Part shown: positions 21,868-33,475 of the stretch, one piece after another | Layout of the letters: every line of letters begins with the position of its first letter | Position numbering within the stretch: the stretch's first letter is position 1 | Assembly (NCBI GenBank): GCA_964036195.1 | Contig: OZ038450.1 | Span: forward strand, 18,664,701-18,728,700 | Length of the DNA stretch: 64,000 nucleotides | Direction: 5' to 3' | Source of the DNA: Sphaerolaimus hirsutus | Taxonomy: Eukaryota > Nematoda > Chromadorea > Monhysterida > Sphaerolaimidae | The notes under the pieces: model-generated | What the model was told of the DNA's origin: nothing | The model's database searches: none | What the model saw: only the letters and a program-made list of their open reading frames with translations | Made by a program: the position numbers and the translations under genes

Positions 21868-22560
21868 GTTTCTCAAAAATCGCTCCAGATAGGTAGATAG
21901 CTGGCCGATTTAGGGGGGGGGGGTCAGGTAGCCCAAAGTTTGCCTCCAGGAAAGATAGATAGCTGAGCGGCCTCCAGGATAGATAGATAGCTGGCCCATT
22001 TGGGGGGGGGTTAGGTAGCCCAAAATTTGCCTCCGGGATAGATAGATAGCTGAGCAACTGCCGGAATAGATAGATAGCTGGGCGGTGTGACCATCTAGGT
22101 AACAGGCAATGCCGGAATGAGATAAGGTAAGATAAGGAATAAGATTGGAATAACATTTTGGGGGAGGGGGTTTGGGAGGGGTTGCGGGGGTTCGATATAT
22201 AGGCTTTTTCAAAGTGAATAAGGAGGAAGGGAGAATAATCGCTAAAAGTAGGTGAAAATGGCCAAAATAGGTAGTATATAAGCACATAGTACCAAACATA
22301 GCTAAAAATAGGCAGTTAGACACATGAACTAGTGATTTTGGAGGTGAAAATCATAAAAAGGTTTGAAAAATAGCGATTTTTAGTGAAAATTGGGGTATAG
22401 TTTCTCAAAAATCGCTCCAGATAGGTAGATAGCTGGCCGATTTAGGGGGGGGGGTCAGGTAGCCCAAAGTTTGCCTCCAGGAAAGATAGATAGCTGAGCG
22501 ACCTCCGGGATAGATAGATGGCTGGGCGGCGCGACCATCTAGGTAACAGGTAATGCTGGA

Positions 22561-23627
22561 ATGACATGTGGACAAGTTGGGCGAATTTATGTTTCCGGTG
22601 GTGCGGCCATGAAAATGGCGCAACATTGAGTAATGTATTGAGTAGACGGAATGTTTTGTAAATTTGAAAAGAAATGGTGCCCGAGCACGGCGCCAGCGAG
22701 AGAAATGCTTTTCGAATGACTACAACATGAAGATAGTAAAACGTTGGTGTCGATAGAACATGAGTGCAGTACGGCGCCAAGTGAAAGCTAGACAAGTGTA
22801 GAGTTTCATTCGAAAAATACGCTGAGCGTGGGCACCATTTTTGTACATATTTATAGCCTGAAACTTTTGGAAAGATATGGATGTTTTTTGTTGAAATTTG
22901 TTTGTTTGTTCGTTTTTGCATGAGGAATTCCTGTCGGCTCTTCCAAGAGCGTGTAAAGTTGTGAAAACTTACATAAATTCACCAATTTTCGAAACTAGCA
23001 TCCATGTGTCTCCAAAGTAAGTATGACTATGCGTGATAAGTGATCCACGCTCATGCAGGGCAATGAGACTCTGCACTTGATAAATAAAAAAGGAAATCCA
23101 TCTTCAAAGAAATCGGGCCTTGGGCGCGGCCAGCTACCTATTTACGTGAAGACAATAAGAATGGTAGCGAAAGAAATAATTTATGGCCTTATACTCATAG
23201 TTGTCAATGACACCAAATGTCTACAGGTTTCCACGAAAAAAAATGACTTTTTGAAAAAGCTAGTTAATTCCGATGGGATATGGTAGATTTCACTGTAAAG
23301 TGCGCGGTCGAAGAAAACTGAACGGCGCCTCATACGCGCGGCGCCCGCCAGCACCTACATGCATGAAAAGCACCAGAAAATTTATTTAAAAAACACCGCT
23401 TTCAGACAACCACTAAAACCAAACAATAAGCCAGCATCTGCGGCGGCCCAGGAATAAATGCGGCCAAGGACTGGCGACTGCGAGCGGCCGGACCGAAGGG
23501 ATACCGAAACCGCGGAAAATAATGTGTGTTGGGGGGGGGGGGGGTGATTTTTGTGACGGCAGGAATGGCGCGGGGTGTCACGGTGGAAGGGCGTCAAAAA
23601 ACGGCGCCGTAGAAATGAGTATGGCTT
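22561..23627. other. No gene recognised
   Basis: No convincing exon or element is visible. A run of 12-16 G at 23529-23545 is the only simple repeat. The frame at 23053-23286 (77 codons) has no supporting features. Confidence 0.45.
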
Positions 23628-23874
23628 GGCGCTCCGCACATTGAAATTTTGTAATCAGCGTTCGAACGTTTTTGCGGCGCGCTTAACTACAAACCCTAAA
23701 ATTCAAATCTAAAGAACGCAACGTTTTTGAAGCGTGAAAATTCGGAATCTGCAATCCTTCGCGCAATTTGCTGCGAGCCGACTTTTTTACGCAAACGTCG
23801 TGTTCTTTAGATGTTAATTTCAGCGTGCAAAAACGTTCGAACGCTACACGCAAAACTTCAGTGTGCGGTGCGCC
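23628..23874. mobile_element. MITE, GGCGCACCGCACACT family, diverged copy
   Basis: The left end is GGCGCTCCGCACATTGAA. The right end is CTTCAGTGTGCGGTGCGCC. Inside are inverted AACGTTCGAACG and TTCTTTAGAT words. The flanks (CTT and ATT) do not give a clean 3-bp TSD. Confidence 0.65.
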
Positions 23875-24559
23875 ATTTTCTGCAATAAATAAAAAAAAAT
23901 ATAAAAAAATAAGCGGCCATAAACAAATATTTGCACGCGCGCGAATGCCAAGTGACATTTTATCGATCGGCTTGGCAGTCGTTGGCACTCGTGGACGCGT
24001 CGATAAAGTGGCCCGGCGGCACGCGTGTCAATATTTCTTTAACACCGCGTGCAAACGAGGAAACGTTTAAATTGTGCATTTGCACGCTAGATAGGGACGA
24101 GCAAGCGCAATGCAAATGCGAATGGAATGTAGAAATTGTGTGAAGTAAATGTCTTAAAAAATTCTCCTACTTGTTAAATGACGCCTTTACTTCTAAAAGT
24201 CAAACAAATAATATTTATGTCAAGCACAATTTCCGCTGTAAAAATTGAGAAACTATTTAGAAATTCAATACACTTCTCAGGGTTTCGCGGTTTGCCATCG
24301 TTCCTCTGCATTGTAAAGTTCCAAATCTTAATTTGAAAGTATCAAACTTTCTGCCTCTACTCTCAATCGATTGGTATGAGAGCTGTGTCCGCTTCAAAAA
24401 TACCTTTCTACCAGAAAAGGTATGACAATGAAAATTAGTCTTGTCGATCTAAAATAAGTAGGAAATTTATGTGACAAATGACCTTGAACTACTTATGACG
24501 GAACCTATTCTCAATGCCGTTCCGTTCCTCAGTGACTTTACACCTGTGCGTAGTTATGG
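23875..24559. other. No gene recognised
   Basis: No repeat or exon is visible. ORFs of 70-100 codons here lack splice or coding support. Confidence 0.4.
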
Positions 24560-24954
24560 TAGGGATGGCTGAGGTTTTTTCAAAGGTTTTTGAAACTTTT
24601 TTTAAACGCATGCATCGGAATAGTTTTTTTAAACTCAGCTGAAATTTTAGTACTCAGCGTTTTTAGCACTATGTATTTTGCAATTTTTTGCACGCAAGCA
24701 CGCAATTTCACATACAAATTACTATTGGTGGTGGTTTTCATTGGTTTTGAGCAATTTTTTTAGTGTAACAGCTTACATTCATTCATGATATGGTGTTATA
24801 ATAAGCCGTGTCAAATGTTAGTTTAGTGTATAATATCCAGCCAATGTGCGAGGGTGCATCATTTCAAATTTCATTTCATTTCATATAGTGCCATATTAAA
24901 ATGCTCAATCATGCTTTCTTTTGTCATGAATTTAACACTTTCATATGTATTTCT

Positions 24955-25452
24955 TAAGCCGGCATTACAGCTCAGCATGATTTTCATGTAAAATGACCAC
25001 ATAAAATGACTTCGTAAAATTTATTACATGACTGCGGATGATGCTACAGGTTTACAATTTTTTTATGGATAATATATGTATCAAGACCTTAATCGTGTTC
25101 AATACTGAGTGTTATCAGCCACAGCTAGAGCAAATTTAAAAATTCAATTTTTTTTCATTTTACATCATCATTTTACGTCAGGGAAATAAATTTACATTGA
25201 GTGTATGCAACCATTGACATTAAATGAAAAATTAGTTCCCTGACATAAAATGATGACATAAAATGGAAAAAATTGAATTTTTCAATTCATTCTAGCTCTG
25301 GCTGACAACACTGAGTATTGGCCACAATTTAGGTATACACACATATATTATCCATAATAAATTGTAGACCTGTAGCATCATCCACAGTCATGTAATTAAT
25401 TTTACGAAGTCATTTTACGTCAAAATCACGCTGAGCTGTAATGTCAGCTTAA
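24955..25452. mobile_element. Foldback element with TAAGCCGGCATTACAGCTCAGC ends
   Basis: The arms (TTACAGCTCAGCATGATTTT and its complement at the right edge) extend about 240 bp each, with the centre near 25204. TAAAATGAC/TGATGACATAAAATG words recur. Copies are at 49143-49666 (complete) and 40743-41161 (cut by satellite). Confidence 0.8.
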
Positions 25453-25479
25453 TTGAGATACAATGAGTGCATTTAAAGC

Positions 25480-27930
25480 AACACCTCAGTAGGCAAAGCT
25501 ATTCTATGGCTATATAAACCCACATTCACCTCAGTAGGCACCCTGAAAACATAGAAAAAATTCTAAAACTTCCCGAAATAGGATTGAATCTGGGCATGAT
25601 CCAGATGAAATTGTAGGGCCCAGATGAAATTGTAGGGCAATTCATGCCCTACATTTTGCCATAGTCCATGGGTATATACCTATTCTCTGGGTGATATTAC
25701 AGATTTTTTGGGATGATCATGGGATGTTTTTTAATACATCACTGGATGATCACCTCGGTAGGCACCTCACTCTTCATTGATGCAGAACTCTGCCAATCAA
25801 GGCAGGATTATGCTGCAAATGTGAGAATTGTTCAGAATTGGCATCCAGCCAGCTTGGAGTCCAGTGGCACAATTTGAATCAATGGTTGTAGGGCTACAGT
25901 CATTCTTTTTCTGGAAAATGACTAATGTATGCTAAAAGTGGTTGGGTTTACCATTTTTGAGACTTTTCAGCAGCAAAAAAGACTTGTGATCTATGATCTA
26001 TGAAGCTACACAAATGTGTACATGCCCTATAGGTTCCCATTCCTATGTACAACATTCCCATGATATTTTTTCAAATGTCAAGTTGACATTGCTGAGCTTC
26101 ACTGCCTCATTGCAAATGCCAGCAGGATCAAGCTGACATAGCACAGCCAGACATAGCACAGAAGGCTTTGTGCTTTCAGCTAAAGCAATCTGCTATTCCT
26201 GTGATATTGCAATTTTCAAGAGAACTTTTAAGGCAAAACTAAATTCTTCTTGAGAAGCAGAAAACAGGAACAAAAAAATATAATTTTGCATTTAAGTTCT
26301 CATGATGAACGCAATATGGAGGAAAAGCAGATCACTTTAGCTGAAAGCACAAATCCTCCTGTGCAATGTCTGGCTCTGCCATGTCAGCTTGATGTTGCTG
26401 GCATTTGCAATGAGGCAGCAAAGCTCAGCAATGTCAACTTTGACATTTGCAAATATCATGGAAATGTTACCCAGCAACCTGTCCTCCACTTGTAGGGCAT
26501 CTACACACTTGTGTAGCTTCATAGATGTGGTGCAAAGTCTCAGAAAGGGTAAACCAACCACTTTTAGCCTGATTTGGTTGTTCACCAGAAAAGAATGACT
26601 GTAGCCCTACAGAAGTGATTCAAACTTTGCCACTAGACTCAGAGCTGGCTGTGTGCCAATTCTGAACAGTTCTGATATTTTTAGCACAACCCCGCCTTGA
26701 TTGGCAGAGTTATGTATCAATAAAGAGTGAGGTGCCTACTGAGGTGATCATCCAGAAATGAATTTAAAAATTCTTCTGGCTGTAACATGGCCCACATAAT
26801 AAACACCTTCTCGGTCACGTCCAGCAGCCATTTTTTGATTTTACTTCTTATATCCTATCCCCAGGTCTAGGGTGCCCCTGAGGCTGAAACTTTGGGGAGA
26901 TATTGGCGCAACCCCCCTCTACTTCGCATGAATTGTGGGGGTTGTGGCAACCCCTCTCAGGGTGGGTCGCCCTAAGTGCAAATTTTTTTGTGCAAAAAAC
27001 ACCACTCCCCAATAGATGGATGACAAAAAATTCACTTTTTGGAACTTTTTATTAGACACTTGAAGAGCTGATTTACAATACTTTAAAGGGAGTGGTTTGA
27101 TGTTTAAAGTTATGTAAAAAACCATACCTCTAAAATGCCTGCATTGCAAAATTTACTTGGGGGGAATTTCAAAGTGTAAATTTTGTAAATTTTTGTTCCT
27201 GCAATGATGTCATTATGATGTCATAAAATTCGACCTAAGTAAATTTTGCAATGCAGGCATTTTAGAGGTATGTTTCTTTACATAACTTTAAACATTAAAC
27301 CCTTCCCTTTTATAGTATCATAAACCAGCTCTTCAAGTGTCTAATAAAAAACTTCCAAAAAGTGAATTTTTTGTCATCCATCTATTGGGGAGTGGTGTTT
27401 TTTAGAGAATAAGCACATTTTTGAGAAATCTTTCACATTTATCTCACATTATTGAATAGTGTATAGTAGGGGAGTGGTGTTGGTATCACATCCCCCAAAT
27501 TTTAGATTTATACCCCTCCCACAGCTCAGAAATCAGCGGGTGCCGGACCTGCTGTGGGACACCAAAAAAGCCACAAAAAAATTTGCAGTTAAGGCGACCC
27601 ACCCTGAGAGGGGTCGCCGCGACCCTCCCAATTCATGCGAAGTAGAGGGGGGTTACGCCAATATCTCCCCCAAGTTTCGGCCTTGGGGGCGCCCTAGAAC
27701 TGGGGTTAGGATATAAGAAGTAAAATCAAAAAATGGCTGCTGGACGTGACCGGGAAGGTGTTTAGTTATATGCCCATGAACTACAGCAATTTTTAGGGCA
27801 TGAATTGCCCTACAATTTCATCCAGTTCATGCCTGGATTCAATTCTACTTTTGGAAGTTATGAATCTTTTTCTAAAAATGTAGTCAGGGTGCCTACTGAA
27901 GTGAACAGGGGTTTATAACATAAAGTACTG
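25480..27930. mobile_element. Large foldback element, right arm split by another foldback
   Basis: The left arm (about 25480-26240) and right arm (about 26290-26795 plus 27765-27930) are inverted copies. Shared words include CCTCAGTAGGCACC, AATTCATGCCCTAC, TGTAGGGCTACAGTC, AACTCTGCCAATCAAGGC and GTGCTTTCAGCTAAAG. The right arm is interrupted at 26800-27764. ORFs in the arms are inverted shadows without gene features. Confidence 0.7.
26800..27764. mobile_element. Foldback element, TAAACACCTTC / GGGTCGCC family, copy 1
   Basis: Outer ends TAAACACCTTCTCGGTCACG and CGTGACCGGGAAGGTGTTTA, about 430-bp arms, centre near 27200. Both arms carry ACCCTGAGAGGGGT with GGGTCGCC, GGGGAGTGGTG, and an ATGCCTGCATTGCAAAATTT stretch. 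It sits inside the right arm of the 25480-27930 foldback. Confidence 0.8.
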
Positions 27931-27950
27931 CCAGTTGTCTAATATATGTA

Positions 27951-28278
27951 TACCGTATTTCCTTGAAATACCCCTCCCCATTGGCAGAACACACATTAAA
28001 CCAATGTCGGAATCACGTTAGAACAGTGTTTATACCATCTACGTACTAATATTAGTCTACATGATCTACGTACTAATATTAGTCTATACATGTCAGTTAT
28101 TGATGCATTTTTCTACCCCAGTGCACATCACAAACAACGATTTTGTACTACGATTTCAAAAAATTTCTTGCGAAAAAATCACCCCCCCCCTCAAAATACC
28201 CTCCCTCATTTAACCCCCCCCTCTCGGGAGCACTATGAAACAATGACCCCCTGGGGGGTATTTCGAGTAAATACGGTA
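27951..28278. mobile_element. TA-flanked MITE, CCGTATTTCCTCG family
   Basis: The ends are TACCGTATTTCCTTGAAATA and TTTCGAGTAAATACGGTA. C runs lie near 28180-28230. The interior words GCAGAACACACATTAAACC and TCACGTTAGAACAGTG are shared with the copies at 54478-54773 and 55700-55898, which define a second internal type of this family. Confidence 0.82.
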
Positions 28279-28439
28279 TGTGGGAGCTTGTGAAAACCAT
28301 ATTTGGGAGCTTGTGAAAACCATATATAACCATATTTGGGAGCTTGTGAAAAAAACGGTTTTATAAAAAACACCTTTTTTCTTTAAAATGTTTTTTTTAA
28401 ACAGGTTGTTTGAAAAAAAGACATTTTTTCCATCCCTAT

Positions 28440-28764
28440 GTGTGGTTCACACTGGCGATAAGCCAGTGATATTTGGAGCGTGCCACTGTCAAAAGGGTTG
28501 GCACACAGATAGTGATGTGAAAAGTGCCAGACTTTTGGTGCCAAGCGCCAAAAGCACCATGGCGCTTTTGGCATGTGTAGTGCCAAGCGCTGTTATGCTG
28601 CGGTAACGGCGCCATTTGTTTTTAGTATATTTCTATTCATTTCCTACTGTAGGTTTGAATTTCTGGTTTCATGCCCCCCTCACTTATGCTTCACACACGC
28701 CACAGTGCCATTGCGACATCACGTGTGACTTTAAAATGTGCCTGTGCACAAGGGCGTTTTATAC
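28440..28764. other. Short stretch with a GGCGCC-type cluster
   Basis: No gene. AAGCGCCAAAAGCACCATGG and GCGCTTTTGGC near 28540-28620 resemble the ends of GGCGCC-type hAT elements, but no TIR/TSD pair is visible. Confidence 0.35.
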
Positions 28765-30217
28765 TAAACACCTTCCCAGACAAGTTCACCACCCATTTTT
28801 TTATTTCACTTCGGATGCAATATCTCCATCCATGGGGGTGTTATAAAGCTGAAACTTTGTATATATAAAGGTGTAAGACCGCCCTACTCCCCAACAATGG
28901 GTGGAGGTGCGGCGACTCACTACAGGGTGGGTCGCCCTATATGCAACCATTTTTTTTGGCGTTTTTGGTGTCCCAACCAAGTTCACCACCCACTTGATTG
29001 GCTACACTACAAAAGCCATATCTCCAGTTGTGATGGTGGTAGAAAGCTGAAATTTGGGGGATGTCTTGCCAACAACCCCCCTCACAATACACCAGTGGGG
29101 CGGCTGCCGACGACCCACTAAAGCATGGGTTACTGCAAATAAAGTTGACCATTTTTTTGAAAACAGCCCAGGTGTCCCAAAAATAGTTCACCACCAAACT
29201 GCATTATAAAAATGTTGCAACAACATACCTAATATAAAACTGAATCCTGTTGGAACCCTAGTTCAGCCAAAAAAAAATTTTTCACTGGGGCACCCACCCG
29301 TCCCATAAACAGTTGACTGAAAATTTCACTTTAAACCAATTTTTCCTTTCACACTTAAAAAGTTGGTTTACAAAGTTCACTAGAGAAGGGTCTAATGTTC
29401 AAAGTTATGTAAACAACATATCCTCCAAAATGTATCCATAAGGAAATTTACTTGGGGTGAATTCTATAATGTCAAAATGATATCATTGCAGGAACAAAAT
29501 TTGACAAAATTTTCACGTTTTCATTCACCCCAAATAAATTTCATTATGGTTGCATTTTAGAGGTTATGTTGTTTACATAACTTTGAACCTTAGACCCTTC
29601 TCTAGTGAACTTTGTAAACCAACTTTTCAAGTGTGAAAGGAAAAATTGGTTTAAAGTGAAATTTTCAGTCTACTGTTTATGGGACGGGTGGGTGCCCTAG
29701 TGAAAAAATTTGTTTTGGCTGAACTAGGGTTCCAACAGGATTCAGTTTTATATTAGGTATGTTGTTGCAACATTTTTATAATGCAGTTGGGTGGTGAACT
29801 TGTTTTGGGACACCTGGGCTGTTTTCAAAAAAATGGTCAACTTTATTTGCAGTGACCCATGCTTTAGTGGGTTGTCGGCAGCCGCCCCACTGGTGTATTG
29901 TGAGGGGGGTTGTTGGCAAGACATCCCCAAAATTTCAGCTTTCTACCACCGTTACAACTGGAGATATGGCTCTCGTAGTGTAGCCAATCAAGTGGGTGGT
30001 GAACTTGGTTGGGACACCAAAAACGCCAAAAAAAATTGTTGCATATAGGTCGACCCACCCTGTAGTGAGTAGCTGCACCTCCCCAAATTGTTGGGGAGTA
30101 GGGGGGTCTTACATCTTTATATATACAAAGTTTTAGCTTTATAACACCCCCATGGACGGAGATATTGCATCCGAAGTGAAATTAAAAAGTGGGTGGTGAA
30201 GTCCGGGAAGGTGTTTA
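28765..30217. mobile_element. Foldback element, TAAACACCTTC / GGGTCGCC family, copy 2 (complete)
   Basis: The ends are TAAACACCTTCCCAGACAAG and TCCGGGAAGGTGTTTA. The arms are about 700 bp with the centre near 29490, and stay closely matched throughout (CAAGTTCACCACCC, GTGGGTCGCC, AACCCCCCTCACAATAC and their complements). It is the longest uninterrupted foldback in the window. Paired ORFs at 28937-29197 and 29791-30048 are the same arm read on opposite strands. Confidence 0.85.
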
Positions 30218-31043
30218 TTATGGGTGTTTTTTACATGCATTTGTGGAGGCACGTTTTCGTAGGCCTCACCAGTTCTGTTTCCATCACCAGCCAACTTTTT
30301 CCATTGGCTGGCAGTCAATGTATTCACTTTTTGACTTTTAAATATTTTCTTAAGAATCTACCTATTTATGATTATTTTTCCCCCAAATTTATGATTATTT
30401 TTCCCCCAAATTTCTACTATTTGTGAAACCGATTTCGCTCAATAAATAGCGCCGGTTTAGAAATTGGGCCCTGGAATTCATTTGCAGCACTTGCCTAAAC
30501 TCAATTAAGTGTAGTTCAGCCGCCGCTCATCAATCAACCAACCCCCACCAAGCAAAATTCAATGACCGCAACTACGCAGCCTTAACAGCACCAATGGCGA
30601 CACAGCAAAATAGCGCCAAGCGCCAAAAGTGCCATGGCGCTTTATTAGACCATGGCATCAGGCGCCAATGGTGCCAGAGGATGTTGGCGCCAAGTGCCAA
30701 TAGTGCCAGCACCAAAAAAAATCTGCTGCTCATAAAGTGCACCCATGCTATTGCCGTGGGTCTTATTCATTGAAGATGTAAGTTTTAGTAAATTCCAGTC
30801 AAGTTTTGTTCTTCTTGTCATGTTTGTTTTTACAGCTGGGATTTTGGGTTAATGCTTGAAAAAGAGATAAGAGTTTCATGGATACTGTATATTTCATTTT
30901 TTACTGTGTATTTCAGCATTTTTGTGTGTCAGCTATTATGAGTGGGTCACGTGTGGCCTCCCTCGGCTGTCGCATCACCTCCCCCCAAATTGGTGGGATA
31001 CATTCATCTTCTGTGTGTGCTACACACAATCAAAAGTCGTATT
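30218..31043. other. No gene recognised; GGCGCC cluster
   Basis: At 30595-30715 a set of AGCGCCAAGCGCC, AAAGTGCCATGGCGC and GTTGGCGCCAAGTGCC words occurs without a clear TIR. 30370-30410 has a direct repeat of TTTATGATTATTTTTCCCCC. Confidence 0.4.
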
Positions 31044-31334
31044 GGCCTGACACACTCTAGTTGACAATGACACCCAATGTCAACTGGTTCTGATCCCAAT
31101 TCAAAGCTTGCTCATGAGTAATACTACAAATGTTGTATTCACATATTTATACTTCAAGCCGGCCTTGTACATTGTACATACCATATTTTTTTTACATTAC
31201 AAGCCAACTTCATGTGCAACATTTTTAATGCAACACTCTGCATTTTAACACCATTTGTCAGCTCGTCAGCAAACTTTGAATTGGACTGGGAACCAGTTGA
31301 CACCAGGTGTCATTGACCTAGTGTGTGTAAGGCC
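31044..31334. mobile_element. Foldback MITE, CACACNCTAGTTGACA family
   Basis: GGCCTGACACACTCTAGTTG on the left pairs with CCTAGTGTGTGTAAGGCC on the right. Inner GACACCCAATGTCAACTGG pairs with CCAGTTGACACCAGGTGTC. The central part is longer than in the copies at 49669-49830 and 50165-50337. Confidence 0.75.
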
Positions 31335-32356
31335 ATTTTATGGCAAAAGTGTTGAATAGTCTTGCAATTGCAGAGACATGGTTTTAACAATAAGCAATAA
31401 GATTTGTTTTTCCTGCGATAAACTTACAATAGGACATTTGCTTATGTAAATTATACCCACAAGGCTTTTTTGGATAAAATAATGAGATATTTTTTAACTT
31501 CTTGGCGCTTTTCAATAGCACAGCGCCAAGCGCGCCACAGCAAAAAGGCGCCAAGCGCCAAAAGCGCCATTGCGCTTTTTGCTTTGGCGCTAGCGCCAGG
31601 CGCCAGCGCCATGGCGCTTTTACATCACTACACACAGCTGACGCGTGCTTTGAATGATTGGAATACACATACAGCATGAGACATAAATGAGTGCAAGTGA
31701 AGAATGAAGTCGGCCGAGCTTCACTCATTTTTGAAATTTTGGAGCTAACACTTTTACGGCCACTTTTATTTAAAAATACGGCCACTTTTATTTAAAAAAT
31801 TGCCATTGCATTAATGGCGAAGAGCCAAAGGAAAATGGCGCCCAGATGCATTGAGTGAGCAGTCCATTGTGTTGCCTCTGAATAACTGCCCACACAAAAT
31901 GGCTGTGTTGTGTGTTCTGTTTTAATGCTGGTTGAAGAGAGATGTAAAACCCCAGCTTGTTGGCGTGAACGCTTAAGTGAAATGGCACTGGGGTGGCGCT
32001 AAGCGCCTGAACAAAACTGGCATGTCGCATGAGAGTTGTCAAAAACGCGTTTCTTATTCAAATTTATACCATCCGAACTGCACATAATATTTTTACAGTG
32101 GGAATGAAGTGTTTCGATGAATGAATTCACCTAAAAACTGTATTTGATCAAATATGGTAGATTTCATTGTAAAGCGGGAAGTTCGCCAGTATAATGTCAA
32201 TTCTACAAAAATGTATGCGCAACTTTTGTAGAAGACTAGGTATACATAAATATAATATACAAGTTTCGAATTCTGTAAACTTTTGACAAGTTCGGTACTT
32301 TTAACAACTCTTGAAGATTTGAAGCATCCCCATGTTATGAATGCGTTATAAGCGGA
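31335..32356. other. GGCGCC cluster and a hAT end fragment; no gene
   Basis: 31500-31620 is dense in GGCGCCAAGCGCC words and ends near GGCGCTTTTACATCAC, reminiscent of the TGGCGCTTTTCCATCACTA ends seen later but without a partner. At 32285-32315 GTACTTTTAACAACTCTTG looks like a right end of the CAGAGTTGTTAAAA family. The rest is unassigned. Confidence 0.4.
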
Positions 32357-32582
32357 AATGCAGCATTTGAAACGTGTAAAAAATACGTATGGAACAAAAA
32401 TCAATCAGCATTTGAAGTATAGCACAAAATGGCATTTGAAGTGTGTAAAATGAGTGGTATGACAAAATGACATGATGGTATTTGAACTGTAGCACAGCAG
32501 TATTTGAAACGATGCATTTCAGCATTTGAACTGTGCTTTTTCCTAGCATTTGAAACGGCTGGCATTTGAAACGATGCACCCT
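32357..32582. repeat. Irregular cluster of eight GCATTTGAA motifs
   Basis: GCATTTGAA (or GTATTTGAA) followed by ACG, GTG, GTA or CTG occurs eight times in 225 bp. Spacing varies from about 17 to 50 bp, all on the same strand. Several copies read GCATTTGAAACGATGCA. This is not a regular tandem repeat, so it may be the subterminal block of an otherwise lost element. Confidence 0.55.
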
Positions 32583-32702
32583 CCAATGTAACGCTTGTGT
32601 GGACGCGCGCACCTAAAGTGGCAAAAAGATATATTTAAAACATAAATATTTATGTACTAGCAGTCCTCGCGCCGACCTTCGGTCGGGCCCATCATTTCAT
32701 CA

Positions 32703-32910
32703 TTTAAATTTTTTGAGCCCTGGGGGTACTATTCAAGGGTTATGGTAATTTAGTGTCAAAATGGAGTGCATATTTGAAATCAGTGGCGTCAACTAAACCC
32801 AAATGCATTATTTTTGATTTGAACTTTTTTGGGCTCTGGGGGTTCTATTCAAGTATTTTTGCAATGCAGTATCAAAATGGAGTGCTTAATTGAAATCAGT
32901 GTCATCAAAT
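32703..32910. repeat. Imperfect tandem duplication, about 115 bp unit
   Basis: Two adjacent copies share TTTTGAGCCCTGGGGGTAC/TTTTGGGCTCTGGGGGTTC, CTATTCAAG, TATCAAAATGGAGTGC and TTGAAATCAGTG. Confidence 0.6.
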
Positions 32911-33475
32911 CTATGTGTGTGTTTAAAACCAAACAGCTCACGCTGCTATGATAAACTTGAGTGAATTTTTTCCTTTTTGTCTCAGATAGTTGAAGGTTGT
33001 GAAACTTTTTTTACATGGATGTGTACATCTAACACTGTAATCTGCCTTGGAAACTATTGAATAAATAAAAGTCTGGGTTCAATGTGAGACATTTCTCACA
33101 ATGCAGATGTAATGATATATTGCTTTTGTGCATTTAACTGTCAATACATTTGACTCTTCTGATGTAATACAAATAGTTTCTTTATTCAGGTGGGATATGT
33201 AACCACAGTAAACTTTGTTATCAGTGAAGTGTATGCCATTTTCTAAGCAATGATACATTTCTTTTGTGCATCCAATATATATTAATGTCCATTTGAGAGA
33301 CGCACTTCATGTCCATTTGAGAGACACACTTCATGTCTATTTGCTTGTTCAGCATCCACTTTTTGTTTGGCTTTAGCCATTTTTTTGCTGATATACTTCT
33401 TTTGTGTGGCCAGTGGCCCATGCTTCCCCGAATGACACCCAGTAGGTGTCTTGCTGAACAATATATATGCTGGCG
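32911..33475. repeat. Single arm of the 1-kb palindrome
   Basis: It matches the right arm at 12330-12900 (AGCTCACGCTGCTATGATAA, GGTGGGATATGTAACCACAG, and the 24-bp TGTCCATTTGAGAGACGCAC units, here about two copies). The opposite arm is absent. It leads directly into the 39-bp minisatellite, in the same order as at 12.3-13.1 kb. Confidence 0.8.

Larger units (their letters stand above)
19203..22560. repeat. GATAGATAGCTGAGCGGCC long tandem repeat array
   Basis: A long unit recurs imperfectly: AGGCTTTTTCAAGGTGAATA, AAAAATCGCTAAAAGTAGG, GGTATATAAGCACATATAG, CTAGTGATTTTGGAGG, AAAATCGCTCCAGATAG, GGTAGATAGCTGGCCGATTT, then several short repeats of CCTCCAGGATAGATAGATAG with CTGAGCGG. The array contains three clean insertions (19792-19978, 20217-20858, 21438-21867). 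The minus-strand ORFs with YLSIPGG-like repeats are translations of the GATAGATAG units and are not genes. Outlying pieces are at 10690-11340 and 15519-15850. Confidence 0.75.
24560..28438. mobile_element. hAT-like element (TAGGGATGG ends) expanded by nested insertions
   Basis: The left end TAGGGATGGCTGAGG at 24560 and the right end TTTTTTCCATCCCTA at 28438 are inverted. Sequence inside each end matches the body of the complete relative at 20217-20858: GCACGCAAGCACGC near 24690, CTGCCAGTTGTCTAATATA near 27930 and GGGAGCTTGTG near 28283. Between them lie two foldbacks, a third nested in the second, and a MITE. The flanking 8-mers AGTTATGG and TGTGTGGT do not match, so the two ends may be decayed or from different copies. 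Confidence 0.5.

Noticed and set aside
20791-22921. Minus-strand frames of 130-170 codons rich in YLSIPGG/YLSRR
   Set aside because: They derive from GATAGATAG repeats and cross element boundaries.
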